Notes: a model not told the origin generated them from the letters alone. Positions 6,810-12,149 are shown, counted from the stretch's first letter. The stretch: 12,149 bases of DNA from Rhodoferax sp. (GCA_030833685.1 JAURGS010000052.1:1-12149), one strand, 5' to 3'. A program made the numbers and translations.

Positions 6810-7132
6810 GCTTCGACCTCCATGCTATCGACGCCTTGGGGCGCTCTTAATTGGTCACTAAGCCCCTCATAAAATCCGGCTAGGTTCGCGTCCCCATAGG
6901 GCGGCGCGCCCGTCTTAAAATTGAGCCGGTTCGAATTCAAGGTGTAATACATACTTACATATTCGGCCGTAGTTAATTTGTCCCCATTGTCAGGGTACAG
7001 CCGCCCGGTCCCGCCCTTTGGCCGCACGGGTTTATGTTTGCCGGTGATTTTGCTTGCGAGCGCTTGCACGGCCGTGGCGCGCTCAGGTGACGCCAGCGTG
7101 TAGGTGGTAGATTCAATTTTCAGGGTTTGCAT
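6806..7132 (-). CDS. 108-aa hypothetical protein
   Basis: Begins MQTLKIESTTYTLASPERA. The N-terminal half has a short helix (ATAVQALASKI) then a basic GKHKPVRPKGGTGRLYP stretch; the second half includes TTAEYVSMYYTLN and a proline/glycine-rich GAPPYGD. No recognised domain. An in-frame ATG lies at 7183, but the start at 7132 is preferred because GGA lies about 8 nt upstream of it while 7183 has no ribosome site. With this start it overlaps the 55-aa gene by 20 nt. It is coupled to the 72-aa gene downstream by ATGA. Confidence 0.7.
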   Translation of the reverse strand: MQTLKIESTTYTLASPERATAVQALASKITGKHKPVRPKGGTGRLYPDNGDKLTTAEYVSMYYTLNSNRLNFKTGAPPYGDANLAGFYEGLSDQLRAPQGVDSMEVEA

Positions 7133-7280
7133 AACGTAGTTCCAATTTGATAGCGTTGTCGATTTTGCGTTGGTTGTACCCATCGGCCAGCTTATCGGCC
7201 ATCATGGCCGCATCGATGGCTTCGGGCGTCGGTGGTGGTGTGTATGGCCGTAGGATGGCCGCAAAGAGCGGGTGCATCAT
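7113..7280 (-). CDS. 55-aa hypothetical protein
   Basis: Starts MMHPLFAAILRPYTPPPTP, a short hydrophobic/proline-rich head, followed by a charged helical body (EAIDAAMMADKLADGYNQRK). Start at ATG 7280 is chosen because it overlaps the preceding gene's TGA in an ATGA; a GTG at 7301 would lengthen it by 7 residues with no added support. Family not recognised. Confidence 0.65.
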   Translation of the reverse strand: MMHPLFAAILRPYTPPPTPEAIDAAMMADKLADGYNQRKIDNAIKLELRYANPEN

Positions 7281-7411
7281 AGGCCGCTCACGCGGTAGCA
7301 CGCGCCATCGCTGCGCTGTACGTCGATGGTGCCCGCGCGATGGATCGCCAGCACTAAGACCCGCTCCATGCGGCCATAAAGTGAGATATGGATATATTGT
7401 CCAATTTTCAT
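7277..7411 (-). CDS. 44-aa small phage protein
   Basis: Begins MKIGQYIHISLYGRMERVLV and ends GACYRVSGL. The run VLAIHRAGTIDVQRSDGACYRVSGL resembles short phage proteins with a small beta-barrel look (…G.V..R.DG..YRVSGL); that resemblance is from memory and no function is known. The start at ATG 7411 follows CGAAAGTAAATT, a variant of the ribosome leader seen before three other genes of this operon. It ends in an ATGA overlap with the 55-aa gene. Confidence 0.65.
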   Translation of the reverse strand: MKIGQYIHISLYGRMERVLVLAIHRAGTIDVQRSDGACYRVSGL

Positions 7412-7449
7412 AATTTACTTTCGTTTAGTGTATAGGCCAGGAATAGCCC

Positions 7450-7473
7450 GCAAACGCTGCGCGCAACGTTTGC
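7450..7473. repeat. Inverted repeat in the gap between the 65-aa and 44-aa genes
   Basis: GCAAACG (7450-7456) and CGTTTGC (7467-7473) are perfect reverse complements around a 10-nt centre that itself contains the palindrome TGCGCGCA (7458-7465). There is no T-run after it on the minus strand, so it is more likely a regulatory or RNA-stability element than a terminator. A -10-like TATACA lies downstream on the minus strand, before the 44-aa gene, without a convincing -35. Confidence 0.5.
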
Positions 7474-7482
7474 AGATAGCCC

Positions 7483-7680
7483 TCAACCCCGGCGGTAATG
7501 TACCGGCCGCTCGTATAGGCCCTTTTCGTCGCGGTAGACAGACACATAGTGCCCGTACCGCGTGCCATCATCATAGGTAAGGGAAACGGTCTCGCCGTAG
7601 GCTATCGGCCGCCAATTCCACATATGTGATATGCCTTCGGAATGTAGCGCTTCGCTAAGAGTTTGAAATCGATTTTGCAT
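7483..7680 (-). CDS. 65-aa hypothetical protein
   Basis: Begins MQNRFQTLSEALHSEGISHM, with WNWRPIAYGETVSLTYDDGT in the middle and an aromatic/basic end (VYRDEKGLYERPVHYRRG). Mixed helix and strand; no known family. Start chosen at ATG 7680, preceded by AAAGGG (plus-strand 7687-7692) at 6-nt spacing; longer in-frame starts at 7695 and 7716 run into the upstream gene without a ribosome site. A 71-nt gap with an inverted repeat separates it from the next gene. Confidence 0.7.
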   Translation of the reverse strand: MQNRFQTLSEALHSEGISHMWNWRPIAYGETVSLTYDDGTRYGHYVSVYRDEKGLYERPVHYRRG

Positions 7681-7691
7681 AGTTTGCCCTT

Positions 7692-7910
7692 TCATATAGT
7701 GCAGCAACCGCAGCATGGTGCATCCTCACACCGGCCGCGCGCGTTGCGGGTAAAGTGCGAAGGGCCGTGTTCACCCATAAGGGTGATTGTGGTCAATGCA
7801 AGCGTTGCACGTTTAGTGCGGCCATCATAGTAGATCAGTGCGCCGGGTTTGATCGGCGCGCCGGTGGCCGCGCACCGGCCGGGATAACGTGCGCGCATAG
7901 TGCGGATCAT
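7692..7910 (-). CDS. 72-aa protein with partial zinc-finger-like N-terminus
   Basis: Starts MIRTMRARYPGRCAATGAPI. The ARYPGRCxxTGxxIxPGxxIxYD pattern resembles small zinc-ribbon phage proteins of the 'R(F/Y)xGxC..C...I' type, but the second cysteine of the usual CxxC is a threonine (residue 16). The C-terminus has a cysteine cluster, CEDAPCCGCC (about 61-70), which could supply missing metal ligands. The start overlaps the 73-aa gene's stop (ATGA, 7907-7910). Metal binding is inference; the molecular role is unknown. Confidence 0.7.
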   Translation of the reverse strand: MIRTMRARYPGRCAATGAPIKPGALIYYDGRTKRATLALTTITLMGEHGPSHFTRNARGRCEDAPCCGCCTI

Positions 7911-8128
7911 GCAGCCACCTGTAATTCATCAATTGCCCTTTTTGCGCCGTTCAGACCCGCTAATTGAGTGACACATGCGCCGTCTTTCACCACGTCCCAA
8001 ACGTGCCCTTTAATTCGCTCATAAATCAAGTAATTGCGGTATAAAACGGGTTTTTCGTCCGTAGAATAATTTTCGAGGCCATACATCGGGTTTTGTGGTT
8101 TGTGCCATGGGTTTTTATATGTGTTCAT
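7907..8128 (-). CDS. 73-aa hypothetical protein
   Basis: Begins MNTYKNPWHKPQNPMYGLEN. The C-terminal part (YERIKGHVWDVVKDGACVTQ, then AGLNGAKRAIDEL) resembles short conserved phage proteins with a beta-hairpin followed by a helix; I cannot name the family or function. Start at ATG 8128 is supported by AAAGGC (plus-strand 8134-8139) 6 nt upstream. It is separated from the 251-aa gene by 73 nt and coupled by ATGA to the 72-aa gene downstream. Confidence 0.72.
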   Translation of the reverse strand: MNTYKNPWHKPQNPMYGLENYSTDEKPVLYRNYLIYERIKGHVWDVVKDGACVTQLAGLNGAKRAIDELQVAA

Positions 8129-8201
8129 AATTTGCCTTTAGGTTATAGCGTGCACAGTGCGCGCCCATATGCGCCCGATAGGACGCATACAGTCGCGATC
8201 A
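8129..8201 (-). other. 73-nt intergenic leader with possible internal promoter
   Basis: On the minus strand the last 30 nt read CGCTATAACCTAAAGGCAAATT before ATG, split as a -10-like TATAAC followed by the ribosome site. A direct repeat GCGCCC-ATAT-GCGCCC lies further upstream (about 8160-8175). No good -35 box is visible, so promoter activity is only a possibility. Confidence 0.2.
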
Positions 8202-8957
8202 CTACGCTGCGGCCAGCATAATTACCCGGCGTCGATCATGGCCGATAGCATGGTCCGCTATAACAACATCGCGCGCCGTTATCCGCGTGCCACTGCATAA
8301 CGTGCACTTAGCGCACGTTGATTTTTTACCGCCCTCTGCACTGGCCGGGCACACTGTCTCACCGGGTTGTTTATCGACGCCGACCGATACCCGGAAAACC
8401 CGCATACCATACAGGTTAGCTAATGCAGCTTGTTCTAGGGTATCCGCGCTGGCCATGGCCAGTGGCGACCATGCAGCATGGTCAAAATTGTCGTTTTCCC
8501 ATTGATGCGTGTATCCGCGCACACCGGCCGCATACCGGGTTATTTGAGTCCACATCCGCACCGGTGCGGCCGCGCCGTCGCCGTAAGTGCCGATCCGCAC
8601 TACTTTACCGGCCAGTGCGCGCGCTATGGTGGCTGCGTCGGCGCGCACATAGCGGCCGCGCAAATAAGCGTTATAAACCGATAACACCGACTTTGCGACC
8701 TGCACATAACAAGGCACTTTGTTTGTTTGCTTTGCAATGATCGGCCGATGTTCGCACTGGCCGCATATGCTCGAATCGGCGCCGGTTTGCAGTGCCTGCA
8801 CCGGATTGACGTCGCTGCGGATAATGAAGCTTTGCACGATCGCGCCGGTTTTCCCGTTCTTACTGGCGCCGGTGATCTTATTGACGATCACGACAATTGG
8901 CGCGCCGTCTATTTCAGACGGGCCTTCGTATGCGATATATCCGAGAATTTTAGCCAT
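8202..8957 (-). CDS. 251-aa conserved phage protein with two cysteine clusters, function unknown
   Basis: First and largest gene of the minus-strand operon. Start at ATG 8957 follows AAAAAGG at 8-nt spacing; an upstream in-frame start at 8990 lacks a ribosome site. Features in order: a beta-rich N-terminus (MAKILGYIAYEGPSEIDGAP), a first cysteine group CGQCEHR (Cys65, Cys68, His70) with Cys83 in VPCYV, then RIGTYGDGAA (121-130), GYTHQW (148-153), MASADT (168-173), and a second cysteine group: Cys203, then CAKCTLC (215, 218, 221). I recall similar uncharacterised phage proteins with the same order of motifs (DUF7227-like), but no activity. The two clusters could bind zinc or an iron-sulfur centre, and the conserved TYGD/THQW/MASAD blocks look like active-site strands. 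Cytoplasmic; no signal peptide or membrane segment. Confidence 0.85.
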   Translation of the reverse strand: MAKILGYIAYEGPSEIDGAPIVVIVNKITGASKNGKTGAIVQSFIIRSDVNPVQALQTGADSSICGQCEHRPIIAKQTNKVPCYVQVAKSVLSVYNAYLRGRYVRADAATIARALAGKVVRIGTYGDGAAAPVRMWTQITRYAAGVRGYTHQWENDNFDHAAWSPLAMASADTLEQAALANLYGMRVFRVSVGVDKQPGETVCPASAEGGKKSTCAKCTLCSGTRITARDVVIADHAIGHDRRRVIMLAAA

Positions 8958-9199
8958 GGTGTTTGCCTTTTTACTGTAGTGGACTATCAAGCTTTGCGTG
9001 CTTGGAATACGCGGGCCTTTTCAAGCTTGGCGCGATCTTATTCTATACCGCGCGCTACTAGTGTCACATTGGAGACAATAGACGTCAAATTGTGGGCACC
9101 ATGCATGGCGCTTTGTGGGCGGTGCTATTTTTATGCAGTCCATTGGAGAGAGTGTAATTGTTGGTCATATTGTCATTTATTTGTTGGATCTAGGAAACT

Positions 9200-9229
9200 T
9201 TTATACATTTCATAATGTGAAATATGCAA
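9200..9229 (-). promoter_or_regulatory. Candidate leftward promoter with an internal operator palindrome
   Basis: On the minus strand: TTGCAT (complement of 9224-9229), 18-nt spacer, TATAAA (complement of 9200-9205). The spacer is filled by the palindrome ATTTCA-TAATG-TGAAAT (9207-9223), which suits a dimeric repressor blocking RNA polymerase. The -35 matches the consensus only in TTG. Transcription would start near 9193 and reach the 251-aa gene after a leader of about 235 nt. Confidence 0.4.
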
Positions 9230-9265
9230 TATGGGGTAGAGCGACTTGAAAACGTGTTTTAAATA

Positions 9266-9290
9266 GCCAACACCGCCAACAACCGCCAAC
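9266..9290. repeat. Three spaced GCCAAC repeats
   Basis: GCCAAC occurs at 9266, 9275 and 9285, that is with 9- and 10-nt periodicity, embedded in a C/A-rich stretch. The near-helical spacing would place the copies on the same face of DNA, as expected for a cooperative binding site. No protein is known to bind it here. Confidence 0.6.
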
Positions 9291-9327
9291 CGCGCGCAAA
9301 ATGCTGCGCGCAACACCGGCGCAAGGT

Positions 9328-9372
9328 GTAGGCTATGTGGGCTATTGGGTTTGTAGTGCCCACATGGCCTAC
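9328..9372. repeat. Long inverted repeat, 15-bp arms
   Basis: GTAGGCTATGTGGGC (9328-9342) and GCCCACATGGCCTAC (9358-9372) are reverse complements at 14 of 15 positions; the odd pair would be a G-U in RNA. The loop is 15 nt. This is the strongest stem in the region. There is no T-run after either arm. Confidence 0.8.
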
Positions 9373-9374
9373 AT

Positions 9375-9411
9375 GGTGGCCGGTGGCCGGTGGCCCGCAT
9401 GGCCGGTGGCC
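9375..9411 (+). repeat. GGTGGCC heptamer repeats
   Basis: GGTGGCC occurs three times in direct tandem (9375, 9382, 9389) and once more at 9405. The block is flanked by two copies of GGCCTACATGG (9366-9376 and 9408-9418), suggesting local duplication between two binding-site-like units. Confidence 0.7.
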
Positions 9412-9417
9412 TACATG

Positions 9418-9441
9418 GTAGGCACTGCCCACAATGCCTAC
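9418..9441. repeat. Second hairpin, related to the long inverted repeat
   Basis: GTAGGCA (9418-9424) and TGCCTAC (9435-9441) form a 7-bp stem with a 10-nt loop. Its right half, GCCCACAATGCCTAC (9427-9441), matches the right arm of the first inverted repeat at 13 of 15 positions, so the same motif is present at least three times. Confidence 0.7.
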
Positions 9442-9449
9442 ATCGCCAG

Positions 9450-9556
9450 GCGTAATCCCTTACCAATTCGACTAGCATATCCCTTGCCAATTCGACTAGC
9501 ATATCCCTTGCCATTTTGACTAGTATATGCTTGCCATTTTGTGTAGGATTTTGACC
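9450..9556 (+). repeat. 24-bp tandem repeat array upstream of terS (about 4.5 copies)
   Basis: Units start at 9450 (25 bp), 9475 (24 bp), 9499 (24 bp) and 9523 (23 bp), with a degenerate part-copy to about 9556. The core reads ATATCCCTTGCCA followed by ATTCGACTA or TTTTGACTA; copies 1-3 are the closest and copy 4 the most diverged. Iterated sites just before a terminase small-subunit gene are known as TerS-binding sites in several phages (for example the R sites of lambda cosB and the repeats of SPP1 pac), so a packaging role is inferred. An iteron-type origin or an operator array are alternatives. Confidence 0.85.
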
Positions 9557-9557
9557 A

Positions 9558-9586
9558 GGGGGGAGGGGTAGGGCCGAGCGGTTGGG
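9558..9586 (+). other. G-rich box upstream of terS
   Basis: Runs of 6, 4, 3 and 3 G (9558-9563, 9565-9568, 9571-9573, 9584-9586) follow the tandem repeats. A G-quadruplex is conceivable but the last loop is 10 nt, longer than usual. It is followed by an A/T-rich stretch with seven consecutive T (9617-9623). Confidence 0.4.
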
Positions 9587-9641
9587 CCAACGTAAACGTA
9601 GGGGCCACAAACAAAATTTTTTTAATATAAAATCCAAAGCC

Positions 9642-10052
9642 ATGTTCAAGTCATTGCCGCTTACTGTCCGACACGTCCAAGCGACCGAATCGCGCTTGCA
9701 GGCGATATACGACGCTGCCAAGCTAGGACTCAAGGGCGACACGCTGGCCCTGGCGTCAGGGCTGCGGCCAGAGGAATACCAGCACCTGTGCCAATTTGAC
9801 GCACTGGCCGAGATGGCCGCGCGCAAAGGCAAGGCCGACGGCGAACGCGAGATGGCCGACATCCTGCACAAAGCAGCCCGCGAGGGCGACGCCAAGGCGG
9901 CGCTTGAAATCTTAAAGCACCAGCACGGCTGGGTCGCCAAGCAGTCCATCTCGGTGGACATCGACCAGCGCATATCCATCACGCAGGCGCTGCAAGAAGC
10001 AGAACTGCGTGTTGTTGAAGTAGTCGATGCAGTCCACCAAATACAGCGCTGA
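9642..10052 (+). CDS. terS: Terminase small subunit
   Basis: 136-aa protein that recognises the phage packaging site and loads the large subunit. Residues about 17-50 (SRLQAIYDAAKLGLKGDTLA, then LASGLRPEEYQHL) read as a helix-turn-helix; residues about 79-100 carry the EGDAKAALEILKHQHGW pattern common in phage small terminases, followed by a helical C-terminus that should interact with TerL. Start: ATG 9642 is used; its ribosome site is weak. A TTG at 9582 would add 20 basic residues and cannot be excluded, but the added stretch crosses the T-rich box and looks non-coding. It overlaps terL by 26 nt, and lies directly downstream of the tandem-repeat array that it may bind. Confidence 0.85.
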   Translation: MFKSLPLTVRHVQATESRLQAIYDAAKLGLKGDTLALASGLRPEEYQHLCQFDALAEMAARKGKADGEREMADILHKAAREGDAKAALEILKHQHGWVAKQSISVDIDQRISITQALQEAELRVVEVVDAVHQIQR

Positions 10053-11550
10053 AGACGAACAAGCCCTGATGGCGCGTCTGTGGACGCCGCGCATCAAGGA
10101 CAACCCGCTTAATTTCGTAGCGCTTGTATTTCCTTGGGGCGTCAAGGGCACGCCGCTGGAGAACTTCAAAGGCCCGCGCAAGTGGCAGCGCGAAGTGCTG
10201 CAAGAGATTGCCGACCACATCCAAGAGAACAAAGGCCAGTTGGACTACAACGTACTGCAATCGGCCATCTCGTCGGGACGCGGTATTGGCAAGTCGGCCT
10301 TAGTCAGTTGGATCACCATCTGGATGCTGGCAACGCGCATAGGCTCGACGACCATTATCTCGGCCAACTCGGAATCTCAGCTCAGAAGTATCACTTGGGC
10401 CGAGATTACCAAGTGGCTGGCGATGGCGATCAACTCGCACTGGTTTGAAGTCAGCGCCACCAGGCTGATGCCCGCCAAGTGGCTCACTGAACTGGTCGAG
10501 CGGGACTTGAAGAAGGGCACCAGGTACTGGGGCGTCGAAGGGCGGCTGTGGTCAGCGGAGAACCCCGACGCATACGCGGGTGTGCATAACTACGACGGGG
10601 TGCTGGTGGTGTTTGACGAGGCGTCTGGTATTGACGACGCGATCTGGGCGGTGACTGCTGGCTTCTTTACGGAGAACACACCCAACCGCTTCTGGCTGGC
10701 GTTCTCCAACCCGCGCCGCAACACGGGGTACTTCTACGAGGCGTTTAACTCCAAGCGGGCGTTTTGGAAAACCAAAGTGGTGGATGCGCGCACGGTCGAG
10801 GGTACGGACAAACAGGTCTACGAGCGGATCATCCAAGAGTACGGGCCGGACTCCAGCCAGGCGCACGTCGAGGTCTACGGGATGTTCCCCAGCGCGGGGG
10901 ACGACCAGTTCATTGGCTCGGACATCGTGGACGAGGCGATGGGGCGGGAGAAGTACAAGGATTTGTCAGCACCCATCATCATTGGGGTTGATCCGGCGCG
11001 CTACGGCGCGGATGCAACGGTCATCGCGGTGCGCCAAGGCAGGGATATTGTTAACATAACGCGCCATCGGGGCGACGACACGATGACGGTGGTGGGGTAT
11101 GTGATCGACGCCATCGAGGAGTACAAACCGGCGCTGGTGGTGATCGACGAGGGCGGGCTGGGGGCTGGGATTGTGGACCGGCTCAAGGAGCAGCGGTACA
11201 AAATCAAGGGTGTGAACTTTGGAAATAAGGCTAAAAACCCGATAATGTACGGAAATATGCGCGCCCAAATGTGGGGTGAGATGAGGGAATGGCTGAAATC
11301 TGCTAGTATCCCGACCGACAGGTTCTTGAAGACGGATTTAATTTCGCCTAAGATGAAGCCTGATTCACGTGGAACAATCTTCTTGGAGAGCAAGAAAGAA
11401 ATGAAAGCGCGGGGACTTGCATCGCCAGACGCAGCGGACGCAATATGCGTGACGTTTGCTTTTCCCGTGGCTCACCGCGAGTATACTGAGCCAACTCGCC
11501 GGTATAACGCTCAAGACGGCGCAATGCACACTTCATGGATGGGTAGCTAA
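10027..11550 (+). CDS. terL: Terminase large subunit (ATPase and nuclease)
   Basis: 507-aa packaging motor. ATPase domain: Walker A SSGRGIGKSA (about 82-91), Walker B VLVVFDEAS with Asp197/Glu198, and the coupling motif AFSNPRR (225-231). Nuclease domain (RNase H-like): Asp322 in IIGVDPARYGAD, Asp374/Glu375 in VVIDEGGLGAG, and the late acidic pair in SPDAADAICVTF (Asp468, Asp471). Length and motif order are normal. ATG 10027 overlaps the terS frame by 26 nt, with only a weak GAAG upstream, so translation is probably coupled to terS. The last third (from about 11215) uses more A/T-ending codons than the first two thirds, which may reflect recombination between the ATPase and nuclease domains. 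The portal gene follows without spacing. Confidence 0.96.
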   Translation: MQSTKYSAEDEQALMARLWTPRIKDNPLNFVALVFPWGVKGTPLENFKGPRKWQREVLQEIADHIQENKGQLDYNVLQSAISSGRGIGKSALVSWITIWMLATRIGSTTIISANSESQLRSITWAEITKWLAMAINSHWFEVSATRLMPAKWLTELVERDLKKGTRYWGVEGRLWSAENPDAYAGVHNYDGVLVVFDEASGIDDAIWAVTAGFFTENTPNRFWLAFSNPRRNTGYFYEAFNSKRAFWKTKVVDARTVEGTDKQVYERIIQEYGPDSSQAHVEVYGMFPSAGDDQFIGSDIVDEAMGREKYKDLSAPIIIGVDPARYGADATVIAVRQGRDIVNITRHRGDDTMTVVGYVIDAIEEYKPALVVIDEGGLGAGIVDRLKEQRYKIKGVNFGNKAKNPIMYGNMRAQMWGEMREWLKSASIPTDRFLKTDLISPKMKPDSRGTIFLESKKEMKARGLASPDAADAICVTFAFPVAHREYTEPTRRYNAQDGAMHTSWMGS

Positions 11551-12149
11551 ATGGCTGATTACACCGGCATGGTAGCAGTAGGTAATGTCGCCAACGGTGG
11601 TGGCAAAAAGAACGACGACTCCGGCGTGCTGGCAACTGCCCGCAGCCGTTTGGACATGGCAATTGCGGCCCTGTCCGAGTCGCGTGAAGATGAGATTGAT
11701 GATCTGAAGTTCTACGCTGGATCACCCGACAATCACTGGCAATGGCCTGCGGATGTGCTGGCAACCCGTGGCGCGGTACAGGGGCAGACCATCAATGCGC
11801 GCCCGTGCCTTACTATCAACAAACTGCCGCAGCACGTCCGGCAAGTAACTAATGATCAACGACAAAACCGCCCAACAGGCAAAGTTATTCCAGCCGACGA
11901 CAAGGCCGATATTGACGTTGCCGAAGTCTTCAACGGCATGGTCAGACATATTGAATATATCTCGGACGCAGATGTCGCTTACGACACCGCCTGTGAGAAT
12001 CAGGTCACGTATGGCGAAGGCTATATCCGCATCCTGACCGAATACTGCTACGAAGACAGCTTCGATCAAGACGTCAAGATCGCACGCATCCGCAACAGCT
12101 TCTCGGTCTACATGGATCCGCTGATCCAAGACCCCTGCGGCTCGGATGC
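11551..12149 (+). CDS. Portal protein, P22-like (partial, N-terminal 199 residues)
   Basis: Starts at ATG 11551 immediately after the terL TAA, with GGATGGG about 8 nt upstream. Visible blocks: a polar, glycine-rich N-terminus, SESREDEIDDLKFYAGS (42-58), WQWPADVLATRG (63-74), RPCLTINKLPQHVRQVTNDQ (84-103) then RQNRP, a RHIEYIS...AYDTACENQ block (132-151), GEGYIRI (155-161), and SVYMDPLIQDPCGSD at the cut end. This series matches the P22-type portal family, the dodecameric channel through which TerL pumps DNA. The gene is cut by the window end, so total length is unknown. The position right after terL supports the call. Confidence 0.9.
   Translation, partial: MADYTGMVAVGNVANGGGKKNDDSGVLATARSRLDMAIAALSESREDEIDDLKFYAGSPDNHWQWPADVLATRGAVQGQTINARPCLTINKLPQHVRQVTNDQRQNRPTGKVIPADDKADIDVAEVFNGMVRHIEYISDADVAYDTACENQVTYGEGYIRILTEYCYEDSFDQDVKIARIRNSFSVYMDPLIQDPCGSD

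Larger units (their letters stand above)
8958..9641. other. 684-nt gene-free, repeat-rich region between the divergent operons
   Basis: I find no supportable gene here; open frames across it are made of repeats or mirror the terS gene. Contents from left to right: repeated TCAAGCTT (about 8987 and 9021) and CATTGGAGA (9067 and 9141); a 10-bp palindrome CCATGCATGG (9099-9108); a candidate leftward promoter (9200-9229); GCCAAC spaced repeats (9266-9290); hairpins and heptamer repeats (9328-9441); a 24-bp tandem array (9450-9556); a G-rich box (9558-9586); and an A/T-rich box (9611-9633). No sigma70 promoter toward terS stands out. Confidence 0.7.

Noticed and set aside
9301..9519. 72-codon plus-strand open frame across the repeats
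   Set aside because: Its product is just the translated repeats (iterated PLPIRLAY), with no ribosome site and no gene-like composition.
9328..9556. CRISPR array
   Set aside because: The 24-bp units abut directly with no unique spacers, and there are no cas genes; the Cas4-like nuclease is part of a phage replication module.
9611..9633. Rightward sigma70 promoter or terminator at the T-rich box before terS
   Set aside because: TATAAA-like words are present but no -35 box at proper spacing, and no GC-rich stem directly precedes the T-run.
9173..9982. 269-codon minus-strand open frame opposite terS
   Set aside because: It mirrors the terS gene and the repeat region; the protein is low-complexity and terS on the other strand is well supported.
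10552..11268. Minus-strand and alternate-frame open frames across terL
   Set aside because: Shadow frames caused by GC-rich codons; terL motifs in the plus frame are complete.

Overview
The window is a piece of a tailed double-stranded DNA phage or prophage (Caudoviricetes). It holds a phage replication module, a terminase small/large subunit pair, and the start of a portal protein whose conserved motifs look like the P22 portal family, which points to a podovirus-like virion. The DNA is GC-rich and the protein style suggests a Pseudomonadota host, perhaps Burkholderiales. The host assignment is inference only.

Region 1 (1-6237, + strand) is a replication module: the tail of an unknown upstream gene, a DUF2800/Cas4-like PD-(D/E)XK nuclease with a probable Fe-S cluster, a 207-aa conserved protein of unknown function, a family A DNA polymerase with a 3'-5' exonuclease domain, and a large RepB-type primase fused to a D5-like helicase. 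The genes are tightly packed except for a 213-nt gap (1830-2042) before the polymerase. That gap carries several tandem hairpins and a possible 21-codon leader ORF that ends on the polymerase start codon.

Region 2 (6210-8957, - strand) is a convergent operon of eleven mostly tiny genes. Many are linked by ATGA or TAATG overlaps, and it ends in a UUCG-tetraloop terminator that lies inside the 3' end of the primase-helicase gene. Its first gene is a 251-aa protein with two cysteine clusters. The rest are 20-108 aa, including two tiny membrane-like peptides and one protein with a partial zinc-finger look. Four genes share a nearly identical ribosome-binding leader (AAAGGCAAA-type).

Region 3 (8958-9641) has no gene I can support and is unusually rich in repeats. 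It has a candidate leftward promoter with a palindrome between -35 and -10, spaced GCCAAC repeats, a long imperfect hairpin, GGTGGCC heptamers, about 4.5 copies of a 24-bp tandem repeat, a G-rich box and an AT-rich box, and it ends at the terminase small-subunit gene. It separates the divergent early-type and packaging operons, and is the best candidate here for a packaging initiation site (pac/cos) and/or regulatory hub.

Region 4 (9642-12149, + strand) is the packaging module: terS, terL (26-nt overlap), and portal (starts directly after the terL stop, cut by the window end).
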